A stretch of DNA of 64,000 nt, taken from Mariprofundus erugo. Lineage in GTDB: Bacteria > Pseudomonadota > Zetaproteobacteria > Mariprofundales > Mariprofundaceae. Where the stretch lies: NCBI RefSeq assembly GCF_005818865.1, contig NZ_VBRY01000001.1, positions 1 to 64,000 on the forward strand, written 5' to 3'. The notes beneath the pieces are model-generated. The model was given only the letters and a program-made list of their open reading frames with translations. It had not been told where the DNA came from and did no database searches. Both the position numbers and the translations under genes were made by a program. This document shows, piece after piece, positions 51,115 to 58,514 of the stretch (the first letter of the stretch is position 1; each line of letters begins with the position of its first letter).

Positions 51115-52398
51115 ATGACATTTAACGAACTTGGGCTTTCAGCCGAACTTCTTCGTGCTGTGGCCGATCAGGGGTATGACACCCCGACACCGGTGCAGGC
51201 CAAATCTATTCCTGTGATTCTCGAGGGGCACGACGTGCTTGCCGGAGCTCAGACAGGAACCGGCAAGACGGCCGGATTTACGCTGCCAATGCTGCAGTTA
51301 TTGCACAGGGAACATCCCGAGCGCCATAAGAGACATCATATCCGTGCGCTGGTGCTGACGCCGACGCGTGAGTTGGCGGCACAGGTGGAGGAGAGTATCC
51401 ACACCTATGGCAAATACCTGCCATTGCGCTCGGCCGTTGTATTTGGCGGTGTGGGGATTAATCCGCAGATCGAGAGGCTCAGGCGTGGCGTCGATATTCT
51501 TGTTGCCACCCCCGGTCGCCTGCTCGACCTTGTCGGGCAGGGTAAGGCGGATCTGGCCCATGTTGAGTTTTTTGTGCTGGATGAAGCCGATCGTATGCTT
51601 GATATGGGTTTTATTCATGATATCCGCAAGGTGCTGAAGCTGCTGCCAAAGCAGCGGCAGAACCTGCTGTTTTCAGCGACATTTTCCGATGAAATCAAAC
51701 AGCTGGCCAGTGGCTTTCTGCGTTCGCCTGTGTTTGTCGAGGTGGCACGCAATGAAACCACCCATCAGGTGACCCAGGTGGTGCATCCGGTCAGTAAATC
51801 AAAAAAACGGGCGTTGCTCACCCATCTGATCAAGGGCGGGGACTGGCAGCAGGTGCTGGTGTTTACCAAGACCAAGCATGGTGCCAACAAGCTGACCACC
51901 CAGCTGGAGGGCGATGGTATCGTCGCTGCGGCCATTCACGGTAACAAGAGCCAGACGGCGCGTACCAATGCGCTGGCGGGTTTCAAGTCCGGGGCTGTAC
52001 GTGTGCTTGTGGCGACCGATATTGCTGCCCGGGGGCTGGATATTGACCAGCTGCCGCATGTGGTGAACTTTGAACTGCCGCATGTGCCTGAGGATTATGT
52101 GCATCGTATCGGTCGTACCGGACGTGCAGGCAATACCGGAGAGTCGCTCTCTCTGGTCAGTGCGGATGAGAACAAGCTGCTGCAGGGTATCGAGCGGCTG
52201 ATTAAAAAGTCTATTCCGAAAGTTGTTGTGCCGGGCTTTGAACCGAATGATGCGGAAGATCAGGCTGCTACTGCCCAGTCGCAGCAACAACGCCGACAGC
52301 CCGAGCAGCGCCGGCAGGGTGCGCAGGCACCGCGCAAGCCGCAGGCGGCCCGCAATCGTCGTCCGGGGCGCCGCGAGCGCAATGCCGGTAAGGTCTGA
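51115..52398 (+). CDS. rhlE: DEAD-box RNA helicase RhlE
   Basis: The 427-residue protein has the complete motif series: Q motif ([11 protein letters not shown]), [39 protein letters not shown], the domain-2 ARGLDI and [10 protein letters not shown]. The C-terminal tail is rich in Gln, Arg and Pro and is RNA-binding by appearance. The architecture is RhlE. I start at the ATG at 51115; the GTG at 51094 is less likely. Confidence 0.93.
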   Translation: MTFNELGLSAELLRAVADQGYDTPTPVQAKSIPVILEGHDVLAGAQTGTGKTAGFTLPMLQLLHREHPERHKRHHIRALVLTPTRELAAQVEESIHTYGKYLPLRSAVVFGGVGINPQIERLRRGVDILVATPGRLLDLVGQGKADLAHVEFFVLDEADRMLDMGFIHDIRKVLKLLPKQRQNLLFSATFSDEIKQLASGFLRSPVFVEVARNETTHQVTQVVHPVSKSKKRALLTHLIKGGDWQQVLVFTKTKHGANKLTTQLEGDGIVAAAIHGNKSQTARTNALAGFKSGAVRVLVATDIAARGLDIDQLPHVVNFELPHVPEDYVHRIGRTGRAGNTGESLSLVSADENKLLQGIERLIKKSIPKVVVPGFEPNDAEDQAATAQSQQQRRQPEQRRQGAQAPRKPQAARNRRPGRRERNAGKV

Positions 52399-52609
52399 TA
52401 CCTTCAGGGAGGGGGCTGTTGGCGTTTGCCATGGCCCCCGTTGCCGTGATTATGGCGGCAGTGCACTGGCAGGGTTATTGCAGGCACAGGGGTTCCTCTG
52501 CGAGCGGATTCCCTGTCAGAGTCTTTGCAGCTATTCGCCCGTGGCGCGCGTGAACGGCATTGCTGTGCTGCGTGCATCGATGCAGAAGCTTGCTGGCACT
52601 TCTGTTTAG
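52382..52609 (+). CDS. small thioredoxin-like [2Fe-2S] ferredoxin-type protein
   Basis: A frame from the ATG at 52382, overlapping the rhlE end by 17 bases, encodes 75 residues. The cysteine pattern VCHGPRC..(about 25 residues)..CQSLCSYSP is that of thioredoxin-like [2Fe-2S] ferredoxins and the NuoE fold (CX4C and CX3C). The product is shorter than the family's roughly 100 residues, with a short N-terminus and an early C-terminal end at the boundary of repeat copy B. It may be a truncated but readable member. I find no partner nearby. Confidence 0.6.
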   Translation: MPVRSDTFREGAVGVCHGPRCRDYGGSALAGLLQAQGFLCERIPCQSLCSYSPVARVNGIAVLRASMQKLAGTSV

Positions 52610-52680
52610 GGGGATGCTGATTTATTGCCCTCCTGGCAAAAATCAGTTCGCAAAGGCACCCGGCCGGTGTTCGAATCAAC
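52606..52680. repeat. MITE-like element, copy B (partial)
   Basis: TTTAGGGGGATGCTGATTTATTG matches the left end of copy A (TTAAGGAGATGCTGATGTATCG), and the next part (AAAAATCAG..CGCAAAGGC) matches A's interior. The right terminal repeat is lost or degenerate. Its TAG serves as stop codon of the small ferredoxin-like gene. Confidence 0.6.
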
Positions 52681-52703
52681 CCTGTTTTTAAGTTGCTGTG
52701 CTG

Positions 52704-53084
52704 TTAATCGTCACGCCGAATAAAGCGGATGATCTGCCTTCGTGCGCGCTTGTCCGGTCTTTTTTCCGGTGCAGGGGCAGCATTCAGTTGTCGCTGTTTT
52801 TGTAATGCTTCTCTGGCAGCAATGCTGGCCGGAGACTCTTCATAGAGTGTCCGGGCTACACTGGCCGAGCCTCTTTTTTCCGCCAGTCCTGTTACGGTGA
52901 TAACAAAGTGTTCCTGTTGGCGCTGGAGGCGGACGCAATCACCGATACGGATGGTTCTCGAGGCTCGAATGACGGTGTCGTTGACCTGTACGTGGCCGGC
53001 ATTGGCCGCTTCTGTGGCCAGGCTGCGTGTTTTAAAGAAACGTGCGGCCCATAGCCATTTGTCGATACGTACCTGTTCACTCAT
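52704..53084 (-). CDS. hslR: heat-shock ribosome-associated protein HslR (Hsp15)
   Basis: The 126-residue protein has an S4 RNA-binding domain (RIDKWLWAARFFKTRSLA followed by GHVQVND) and a basic C-terminal tail, exactly the Hsp15 layout. Hsp15 binds 50S subunits carrying stalled nascent chains. It converges on the ferredoxin-like gene and copy B of the repeat. Confidence 0.92.
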   Translation of the reverse strand: MSEQVRIDKWLWAARFFKTRSLATEAANAGHVQVNDTVIRASRTIRIGDCVRLQRQQEHFVITVTGLAEKRGSASVARTLYEESPASIAAREALQKQRQLNAAPAPEKRPDKRARRQIIRFIRRDD

Positions 53085-53246
53085 GCCGATAATCTATGTG
53101 CCAACTTGAAATGGTGCTACAGCCGTTGTTGCGACCAGGCTGGCTGCCACAGGTGTATTCTTCGCACCTGTTTCGTGGTTGCCCGAAGCATAAATTGTCG
53201 CCAACCGGCCAGTGGTCGGATGTTCTCTCAGGAGGAAGTTGATCTT

Positions 53247-53573
53247 ATGCGCAAGACAATGGTAACCATGGCTGCATTGGCAGCACTTTCACTGGCTGTT
53301 GCTCCGGCAATGGCGCAGGCAGAAGGCGACAGTGCACCAGTTCGGCATGAGGCTGCAAAGCATGAGGCTGCAGCGCAGACGCACAAGGCAGAGACTGCAA
53401 AGCATGTGAAAAAAGAGCAGGGTCATGAGAAGAAGCATGTGAAAGAAAAAGCTGAGAAGAAGCATCACAAACAGGATAGCAAGCACGAAAAGCAGGAAAA
53501 GAAGGAAAAGAAACACAAGAAGGAAAAGTCACCTGCAGCCAGCTCCGGAGCGGGCGAGGGCGCCGGCCGCTAG
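53247..53573 (+). CDS. exported His/Lys/Glu-rich small protein
   Basis: The ATG at 53247 is preceded by AGGAGGA. The 108-residue product has a clear signal peptide (MRKTMVTMAALAALSLAVAP, cut after AMAQA) and a mature part made almost only of Lys, His, Glu, Ala and Gln in repeats like KHEAAKHEA and EKKHHKQ, ending in a Ser/Gly tail. A soluble periplasmic metal-binding or buffer-like role is plausible from the many histidines but not proven. A strong terminator follows. Confidence 0.8.
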   Translation: MRKTMVTMAALAALSLAVAPAMAQAEGDSAPVRHEAAKHEAAAQTHKAETAKHVKKEQGHEKKHVKEKAEKKHHKQDSKHEKQEKKEKKHKKEKSPAASSGAGEGAGR

Positions 53574-53600
53574 GGCGATCTGTCAGCGGGATTGAGGTTG

Positions 53601-53630
53601 AAGCCCTGCCCGTTGCGGCAGGGCTTTTTG
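53601..53630 (+). terminator. terminator after the His-rich gene
   Basis: AAGCCCTGCC pairs with GGCAGGGCTT around a six-base loop, followed by TTTTTG. Confidence 0.92.
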
Positions 53631-53655
53631 TTGTGTGGCCGTCGGTTGCTGACGG

Positions 53656-54276
53656 TTAGCCGTAGCAGGCTTCCCACTCGGCCTGTGAGCTGAATTCAAG
53701 GCCGAGCTGCTTGAGCAGGCCATCATGGATGTTATAGATCAGGCCGATCACATTGACCTCCTGTCCCCGCTTCCATGCTTCGCGCACAATGGTGTTGCGG
53801 CAGATGTTATGCACCTGTGCCTTGACGTTTAATTCAGCCAGCCTGTCCCAGCGGGCCTCCTTGTCGAGGGCGGAGAGCTCGGCCTTGTGGCGGTGGTGAA
53901 TGAAGCGAATCTGATCCAGCCACAGATCCACCGGCTGGGTGCCGCTATGCATCAGTGCTGCATGCACCCCGCCGCAACCGTAGTGACCGCAGACAATCAC
54001 ATTGGGTACCTTCAGTTCATCGATGGCATATTCAAGTACCGCCAGGCTGTTCAGGTCGTTGGTGGCAAAGAGGTTGCCGATATTGCGGTGGACAAAGATC
54101 GAGCCCATCGGCAGTCCGATCAGCTTGTCCGGTCCCACGCGGGAGTCCGCACAGCCGATCCAGAGCAGTTCGGGCGATTGCTCCTGTGCCGCACGGATAA
54201 AGTACTGTGGATCCTGTTTTACCTTCGACTGGGCCCACTGATGATTGGCGGCGAGCATTTCCTTGATTGATCGCAT
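53656..54276 (-). CDS. beta-class carbonic anhydrase
   Basis: From the ATG at 54276 (MRSIKEML) the protein has 206 residues and the zinc site of beta-carbonic anhydrases: the cysteine and Asp-Arg pair in GCADSRVGP, and HYGCGG with the second cysteine and histidine. There is no signal peptide, so it is cytoplasmic and interconverts CO2 and bicarbonate. It is divergent from rpsP. A supply of bicarbonate for carboxylation would fit an autotroph, but no carboxylation genes are in view. Confidence 0.93.
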   Translation of the reverse strand: MRSIKEMLAANHQWAQSKVKQDPQYFIRAAQEQSPELLWIGCADSRVGPDKLIGLPMGSIFVHRNIGNLFATNDLNSLAVLEYAIDELKVPNVIVCGHYGCGGVHAALMHSGTQPVDLWLDQIRFIHHRHKAELSALDKEARWDRLAELNVKAQVHNICRNTIVREAWKRGQEVNVIGLIYNIHDGLLKQLGLEFSSQAEWEACYG

Positions 54277-54356
54277 GGAGTGTACTCTAGGGGAGGATCC
54301 TGCTTTGGCAATTCTGGTGTTGCGGCCTGTACGGAAAGGCGGTGTTACGTGACTCC

Positions 54357-54385
54357 TTGCTCCTTGCATCTTACCTCTCTATAGT
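54357..54385 (+). promoter_or_regulatory. promoter of the rpsP operon
   Basis: TTGCTC (54357-54362), 17 bases, and TATAGT (54380-54385), then the GC-rich GCGCCCC, lie about 30 bases before rpsP. Confidence 0.6.
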
Positions 54386-54416
54386 GCGCCCCCTGATTTT
54401 CGGAGGTTATAAGCAT

Positions 54417-54656
54417 ATGGCAACAGTAATTCGCCTGACCCGTGGTGGCCGCAAAAAGCGCCCTAATTATTCTGTAGTGGTGATGGATAGCCGCAAGCGT
54501 CGCGATGGTGTCTTTATCGAAAAGCTTGGCTACTTTGACCCATGCAAGGATCCTGAAGTGATCCAGCTCGATCTTGAGCGTGTAAAGGCCTGGACCGACC
54601 AGGGTGCTCAGGTATCTGATCGCGTTGCCAGTCTGATTGCCAAAGCATCTGCCTGA
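54417..54656 (+). CDS. rpsP: 30S ribosomal protein S16
   Basis: The start is the ATG at 54417 with CGGAGG upstream. The 79-residue protein has the S16 opening ([14 protein letters not shown]) and GYFDP segment. It heads the conserved rpsP-rimM-trmD-rplS operon. Confidence 0.97.
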   Translation: MATVIRLTRGGRKKRPNYSVVVMDSRKRRDGVFIEKLGYFDPCKDPEVIQLDLERVKAWTDQGAQVSDRVASLIAKASA

Positions 54657-54697
54657 TTAAGCATGTCTGAACAGAAGTCTCGGACAGGGGCTGTTTG

Positions 54698-55246
54698 ATG
54701 ACTTCTGTGTCACTTCTTCATATTGGCGATATTCTCGGGGCACATGGCCTTAAGGGATCGCTCATTGTTTTTTCGCATACCCGGCCTGCGCAAGCAATCG
54801 CCGGGTATTCGTGCTGGCTGATTGGAAAAAATGAGGCCACTGCCCGAAGCTATCAGGTCAGGCGCTGCTGGCAGCATGGCAAGCGCATGCTGGTGGAGCT
54901 CGATGGTATTACTGATTGCGATCAGGCACTGCTGCTGAAGCAGTGTCGGATATGGGTGCCTGCGTCTGTGGTTGAAACAGATGATGATGAGTATCTGTGG
55001 GAAGAGCTGATCGGCTGTGATGTTGTGCTGGATGAGGGGCAGGTGCTGCTTGGTTCGGTGACCGGGCTCGAGGAGTATGGTGCTCAGGACAACCTTGTTG
55101 TGCAGACGCCTGAAGATGCCGAGTCTCCGGGAGAGTGGCTGATTCCCTTTATTGAATCTGTCATTGTCGATGTTGATCTGGAAGAGGGACTTATTTCGGT
55201 TGTGTTGCCGGAGGGGATGGATGCATGTTTCACGCCCAGGTCCTGA
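54698..55246 (+). CDS. rimM: 16S rRNA processing protein RimM
   Basis: The 182-residue protein (ATG at 54698, one codon after a TTG) has the RimM barrel with [13 protein letters not shown] and the C-terminal PRC barrel ending in [13 protein letters not shown]. It assists 30S head assembly with S19 and S16. It overlaps trmD by 22 bases. Confidence 0.95.
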   Translation: MTSVSLLHIGDILGAHGLKGSLIVFSHTRPAQAIAGYSCWLIGKNEATARSYQVRRCWQHGKRMLVELDGITDCDQALLLKQCRIWVPASVVETDDDEYLWEELIGCDVVLDEGQVLLGSVTGLEEYGAQDNLVVQTPEDAESPGEWLIPFIESVIVDVDLEEGLISVVLPEGMDACFTPRS

Positions 55247-55887
55247 CACTCTTTCCGGAGTTTTTTGACTCACCGTTGTCCTGCTCTATTCCCCGCCGGG
55301 CGATTGAGGCCGGTATTGTTGCGGTCGACTGTATTCAGATACGTGATTTTGCCACCGGCAGACATCGCAAGGTGGATGACAGTCCTTACGGTGGTGGTCC
55401 CGGCATGCTGATGAAGCCGGAGCCGGTTGTGGCTGCGATTCGTGAGGCCAGATTGAGGCAGCCGCAGACACATGTGGTGATGCTGACGCCATCCGGTGCG
55501 CCATTTAACCAGTCCAGGGCGCTGGAATTTACTGAAAAATCGTCTATTACTCTGCTCTGCGGTCGCTATGAGGGCTTTGATGAGCGCATTTGTGATTATG
55601 TCGATGAGCAGATTTCACTTGGTGATTATGTGCTTTCGGGTGGTGAGCCTGCCGCCATGTGTGTGCTGGATGCTGTGATCCGATTGCTTCCGGATGTGCT
55701 GGGGAGTCCGGAGTCCGCAGTGCTCGATTCATTTACCGAGGAGGGTATTCTCGACTGGCCTCATTATACGCGTCCGGAAGTGTTTGAAGGGAAGGCTGTG
55801 CCGGACGTGCTTCTTTCGGGTCATCATGCCGAAATTGAGGTCTGGCGGCGGGAGCAGGCGCTGCTGAGAAGTCGTCGCAGGAGCTGA
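55225..55887 (+). CDS. trmD: tRNA (guanine37-N1) methyltransferase TrmD
   Basis: The 220-residue SPOUT enzyme has the segments [20 protein letters not shown] and the SAM-binding knot ([10 protein letters not shown]). The C-terminal helix is a little shorter than in E. coli (255), as in some other bacteria. The catalytic Asp-containing stretch WPHYTRP is present. Confidence 0.96.
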   Translation: MFHAQVLTLFPEFFDSPLSCSIPRRAIEAGIVAVDCIQIRDFATGRHRKVDDSPYGGGPGMLMKPEPVVAAIREARLRQPQTHVVMLTPSGAPFNQSRALEFTEKSSITLLCGRYEGFDERICDYVDEQISLGDYVLSGGEPAAMCVLDAVIRLLPDVLGSPESAVLDSFTEEGILDWPHYTRPEVFEGKAVPDVLLSGHHAEIEVWRREQALLRSRRRS

Positions 55888-55938
55888 GGTGGTTTGCCCG
55901 GGCAGTGTTTACGGTCGCTGCTCAGGGGTGGAGATGTT

Positions 55939-56643
55939 GTGCGGGAAGGTGCGACATCTCTTTTTTACCGTGTAAGGGTTGGGGGAATTGATATGATGGG
56001 GGTTCTGCTTGCGGTGCTCTGCTGGCTGGTCTGGCAGATGTCGCCGGAACATGTTGCGGTGCTGGCCTATGACCGGCATGCGATTGTGGCAGGTGAATGG
56101 TGGCGTTTATGGACTGGACACCTGACGCACGCAAGACATGTCGATCTTCTGGTTAATAGTGCGTTGTTATTTCTTTTCGGGGTTCTTTCTTTCCGTTTTA
56201 CGCGCATATGGCAGGAGGTGCTTTGCTATATGCTGGCGATGCCGGCGTTGTCCGGTTTGTTGTTGATTGTTTCGTCTCACACCCAGATTTATCATGGTGC
56301 ATCCGGGCTGGCAGCCATGGCGGCCATGATTGCCTGCTGGTTTCTTGTGCTTGAAAGTGAGCGCTTTACCCTGGGGTACTGGCTGGGGGTGTCGCTGCTG
56401 CTGGCTTTTGCTGCCAAGGTGGGGCTTGACGGGCTGGCGGTATTGTCGCCGGTGCGTATGCCGCGGCCTGAGGCCGGTGTGGGGTGGATGGTGCAGTTGT
56501 TTGGTACCTTGATGGGGCTGGCCTTTTTCAATGCATTGCATCAGGGGGCTGTCACCAGTGAAGGGCGTAATGTGCAGTATCAGCAGGGCGAGGCGCAAAA
56601 GGCGATCCCGCGCAAGCTCAATGGAAGGCCGCCGCGTGGCTGA
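55939..56643 (+). CDS. rhomboid-family intramembrane protease, rhombosortase-like
   Basis: I use the GTG at 55939, which has GGTGGAG upstream, rather than a TTG at 55894. The 234-residue protein has about six hydrophobic segments, the early GEWWRLWTGHLTH motif with its histidine, and the active-site serine in HGASGLAAM. The combination of GEWWRL and HGASG is typical of rhombosortases, which process GlyGly-CTERM surface proteins. Most of these have no plain rhomboid dyad mismatch. No substrate is visible. It is inserted between trmD and rplS. Confidence 0.8.
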   Translation: MREGATSLFYRVRVGGIDMMGVLLAVLCWLVWQMSPEHVAVLAYDRHAIVAGEWWRLWTGHLTHARHVDLLVNSALLFLFGVLSFRFTRIWQEVLCYMLAMPALSGLLLIVSSHTQIYHGASGLAAMAAMIACWFLVLESERFTLGYWLGVSLLLAFAAKVGLDGLAVLSPVRMPRPEAGVGWMVQLFGTLMGLAFFNALHQGAVTSEGRNVQYQQGEAQKAIPRKLNGRPPRG

Positions 56644-57166
56644 AATTGCAGTTGCTCTGGTTCATTATCCTGTGATGGGGCGCGGGGATGCTTCGGCAGT
56701 GACGGCGGTGACGCCGATCGATGTGCATGACTTTGCCCGCAGTTGTGCCTTTTACGGGGTCGGTCCTGTTTATCTGGTGCATCCGGCAGAAGGGATGCAG
56801 CAGCTGGTGCGCGATATGCTTGATTACTATTTGCACGGCGCTGGCGCAGTTCGCAATCCTGATCGCGCTGAGGTGTTGTCGGCGGTGCGGATTGTGAGTT
56901 GTCTTGAGGATGTGGTTTCTGAAGGTGACTATCGCTTGTGGTATACATCGGCAACGCCACCGGGGGCTGTTTGCACCCGGCCGGAAGAGCTTGCGCGTAT
57001 GCCCGGGAAACAGCTGATTGTGTTCGGTACGGGGCAGGGGCTGGATGTAAAAAAACTGCCGGATGCAAATGGATGGTTGTCACCGATAGAAGGTGCCGGT
57101 AAAGTGCGCCACCTTTCTGTCAGGGCCGCCTTGGCGATCTATCTTGATCGTCTTGCTCTGGTCTGA
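56636..57166 (+). CDS. SPOUT-type RNA methyltransferase (PF09936 family)
   Basis: The protein of 176 residues (GTG at 56636 with GGAAGG upstream; an ATG at 56621 is possible) follows the family closely. It has ALVHYPVMGRG, TPIDVHDFARS, the NPDRAEVLSAVR stretch, the knot FGTGQGLD and the C-terminal HLSVRAALAIYLDRL. The family is proposed to methylate RNA, probably tRNA, and sits between trmD and rplS in many deltaproteobacteria. The target is not established. It overlaps the rhomboid gene by eight bases. Confidence 0.87.
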   Translation: MAEIAVALVHYPVMGRGDASAVTAVTPIDVHDFARSCAFYGVGPVYLVHPAEGMQQLVRDMLDYYLHGAGAVRNPDRAEVLSAVRIVSCLEDVVSEGDYRLWYTSATPPGAVCTRPEELARMPGKQLIVFGTGQGLDVKKLPDANGWLSPIEGAGKVRHLSVRAALAIYLDRLALV

Positions 57167-57193
57167 CCGAGGCAGGTTTTGGAGGAATAGAAG

Positions 57194-57562
57194 ATGCGTG
57201 CACTGGATGATATAACCAAGGATCAGTTGCGTGATGATATCCCGGCATTCCGTGAGGGCGATACCGTCCGCGTGAATGTGCGCGTGGTAGATTATAAGGA
57301 TACCAAGAAGGGCGTAGAGCGCCGCGAGCGTATTCAGGCTTACGAAGGCATTGTGATTGCCCGTCATAATAACGGCATCTCCAGCAGCTTTACTGTGCGC
57401 AAGATGTCCGGCAACGTGGGTGTGGAGCGTGTGTTCCCGCTGCACTCTCCGATGATCGAGAGTGTCAATGTAATCCGTCATGGCCGTGTTCGTCGTGCCA
57501 AGCTTTACTATCTGCGCGAGCTGCGCGGCAAGGCTGCACGTATTCGCGAGCGCCGTTTCTAA
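57194..57562 (+). CDS. rplS: 50S ribosomal protein L19
   Basis: The 122-residue protein has the L19 segments [26 protein letters not shown] and [16 protein letters not shown] ribosome site precedes the ATG, and a strong terminator follows. It closes the rpsP operon. Confidence 0.97.
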   Translation: MRALDDITKDQLRDDIPAFREGDTVRVNVRVVDYKDTKKGVERRERIQAYEGIVIARHNNGISSSFTVRKMSGNVGVERVFPLHSPMIESVNVIRHGRVRRAKLYYLRELRGKAARIRERRF

Positions 57563-57589
57563 GGATTCGTTTTTACGAACTGGTTGCAA

Positions 57590-57615
57590 GAGGGAGGCTT
57601 CGGCCTCCCTTTTTG
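57590..57615 (+). terminator. terminator of the rpsP operon
   Basis: GGGAGGC and GCCTCCC pair around TTCG, followed by TTTTTG. Confidence 0.93.
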
Positions 57616-57687
57616 CTTTGTGTGTTGCCATGCCATTGTATCTTTGCTGTGCTATGATCATCCGGTGATGTGAGTGCAGGTGGTGAT

Positions 57688-58434
57688 ATGGATGCCTATG
57701 TCAGCAATGATGCCGGGTTTTCGGGCTCCTCTGTGAGTGAGGTCGATTTGTCGAGGCGGATGTTTCTTGCCTGGCTGGGGATCGGGCTGGCTTCGCTGGC
57801 GTTGCCCGTGCCCTTGTGGGCGATGGATGATGGCCGTCGCACTTACCAGGAAACCATCACAGTGCTTTCCGGTCTGTACCGGGGAGAGGTGGAGTCACAT
57901 CTGCGCTATAAGGCTTATGAAGCGCGGGCGCTGCAGGAGGGGCATGCCAACATTGCCCATCTGTTTGCGGCCACGGCTGATTCAGAGGCGATCCATGCGC
58001 AGCGCTTCAGTGAAATTCTGGCCCGGCTCGGGGTGGTTGTGGTGCCTGCCGAACAGTTGGCGGGCGAACTCGCTTTTCATGTCGGCAGTACAAAGGAAAA
58101 TCTCAGGCAGGCTACGGAAGTGGAGCTGGCCGAGATTGACGTGCGCTATCCTCAATATCTTGCCCGTATGCGTGCTGAAGGCGTGGAGGGTGCGCTTAAG
58201 GCGGTTGCCTATGCCTGGCGGTCGGAGCAGCAGCATCGTGAGCTGATAAAAGATATTCAGTCCGGTACGGGTATCTTTTTCGGTATGCTGGTTGAGCGCT
58301 TTCGTACCACGCCCGTTCGTTATTTTGTCTGTCAGCATTGCGGTTCGACACTGACGGCCATGCCGGTTGAACGCTGTCCTGTCTGTGGTTTTTCAATCGA
58401 GTGGTACAAGGAGATTCCGCTTCCGGCAGGCTGA
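57688..58434 (+). CDS. rubrerythrin-like di-iron protein with Tat signal
   Basis: From the ATG at 57688 (a GGTGG site upstream) the protein has 248 residues. A twin-arginine signal is present (LSRRMFLAWLG, residues 21-31) followed by a hydrophobic stretch ending LWA near 45. The four-helix part has the di-iron ligand pattern (Glu67; Glu100 and His103; Glu180 and His183), and a C-terminal rubredoxin-type knot has Cys215, 218, 230 and 233. Rubrerythrins reduce peroxides; export through Tat would place this one folded with its iron in the periplasm, which is unusual. The physiological role is inferred. Confidence 0.82.
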   Translation: MDAYVSNDAGFSGSSVSEVDLSRRMFLAWLGIGLASLALPVPLWAMDDGRRTYQETITVLSGLYRGEVESHLRYKAYEARALQEGHANIAHLFAATADSEAIHAQRFSEILARLGVVVVPAEQLAGELAFHVGSTKENLRQATEVELAEIDVRYPQYLARMRAEGVEGALKAVAYAWRSEQQHRELIKDIQSGTGIFFGMLVERFRTTPVRYFVCQHCGSTLTAMPVERCPVCGFSIEWYKEIPLPAG

Positions 58435-58514
58435 GCAGCATGCCGGCTGGCGTCTGGCGCGACGGTGTTGCGATTGAGGCTTGGTTTCCTCTCGCCAGTT
58501 CATAGGATGCGAGC

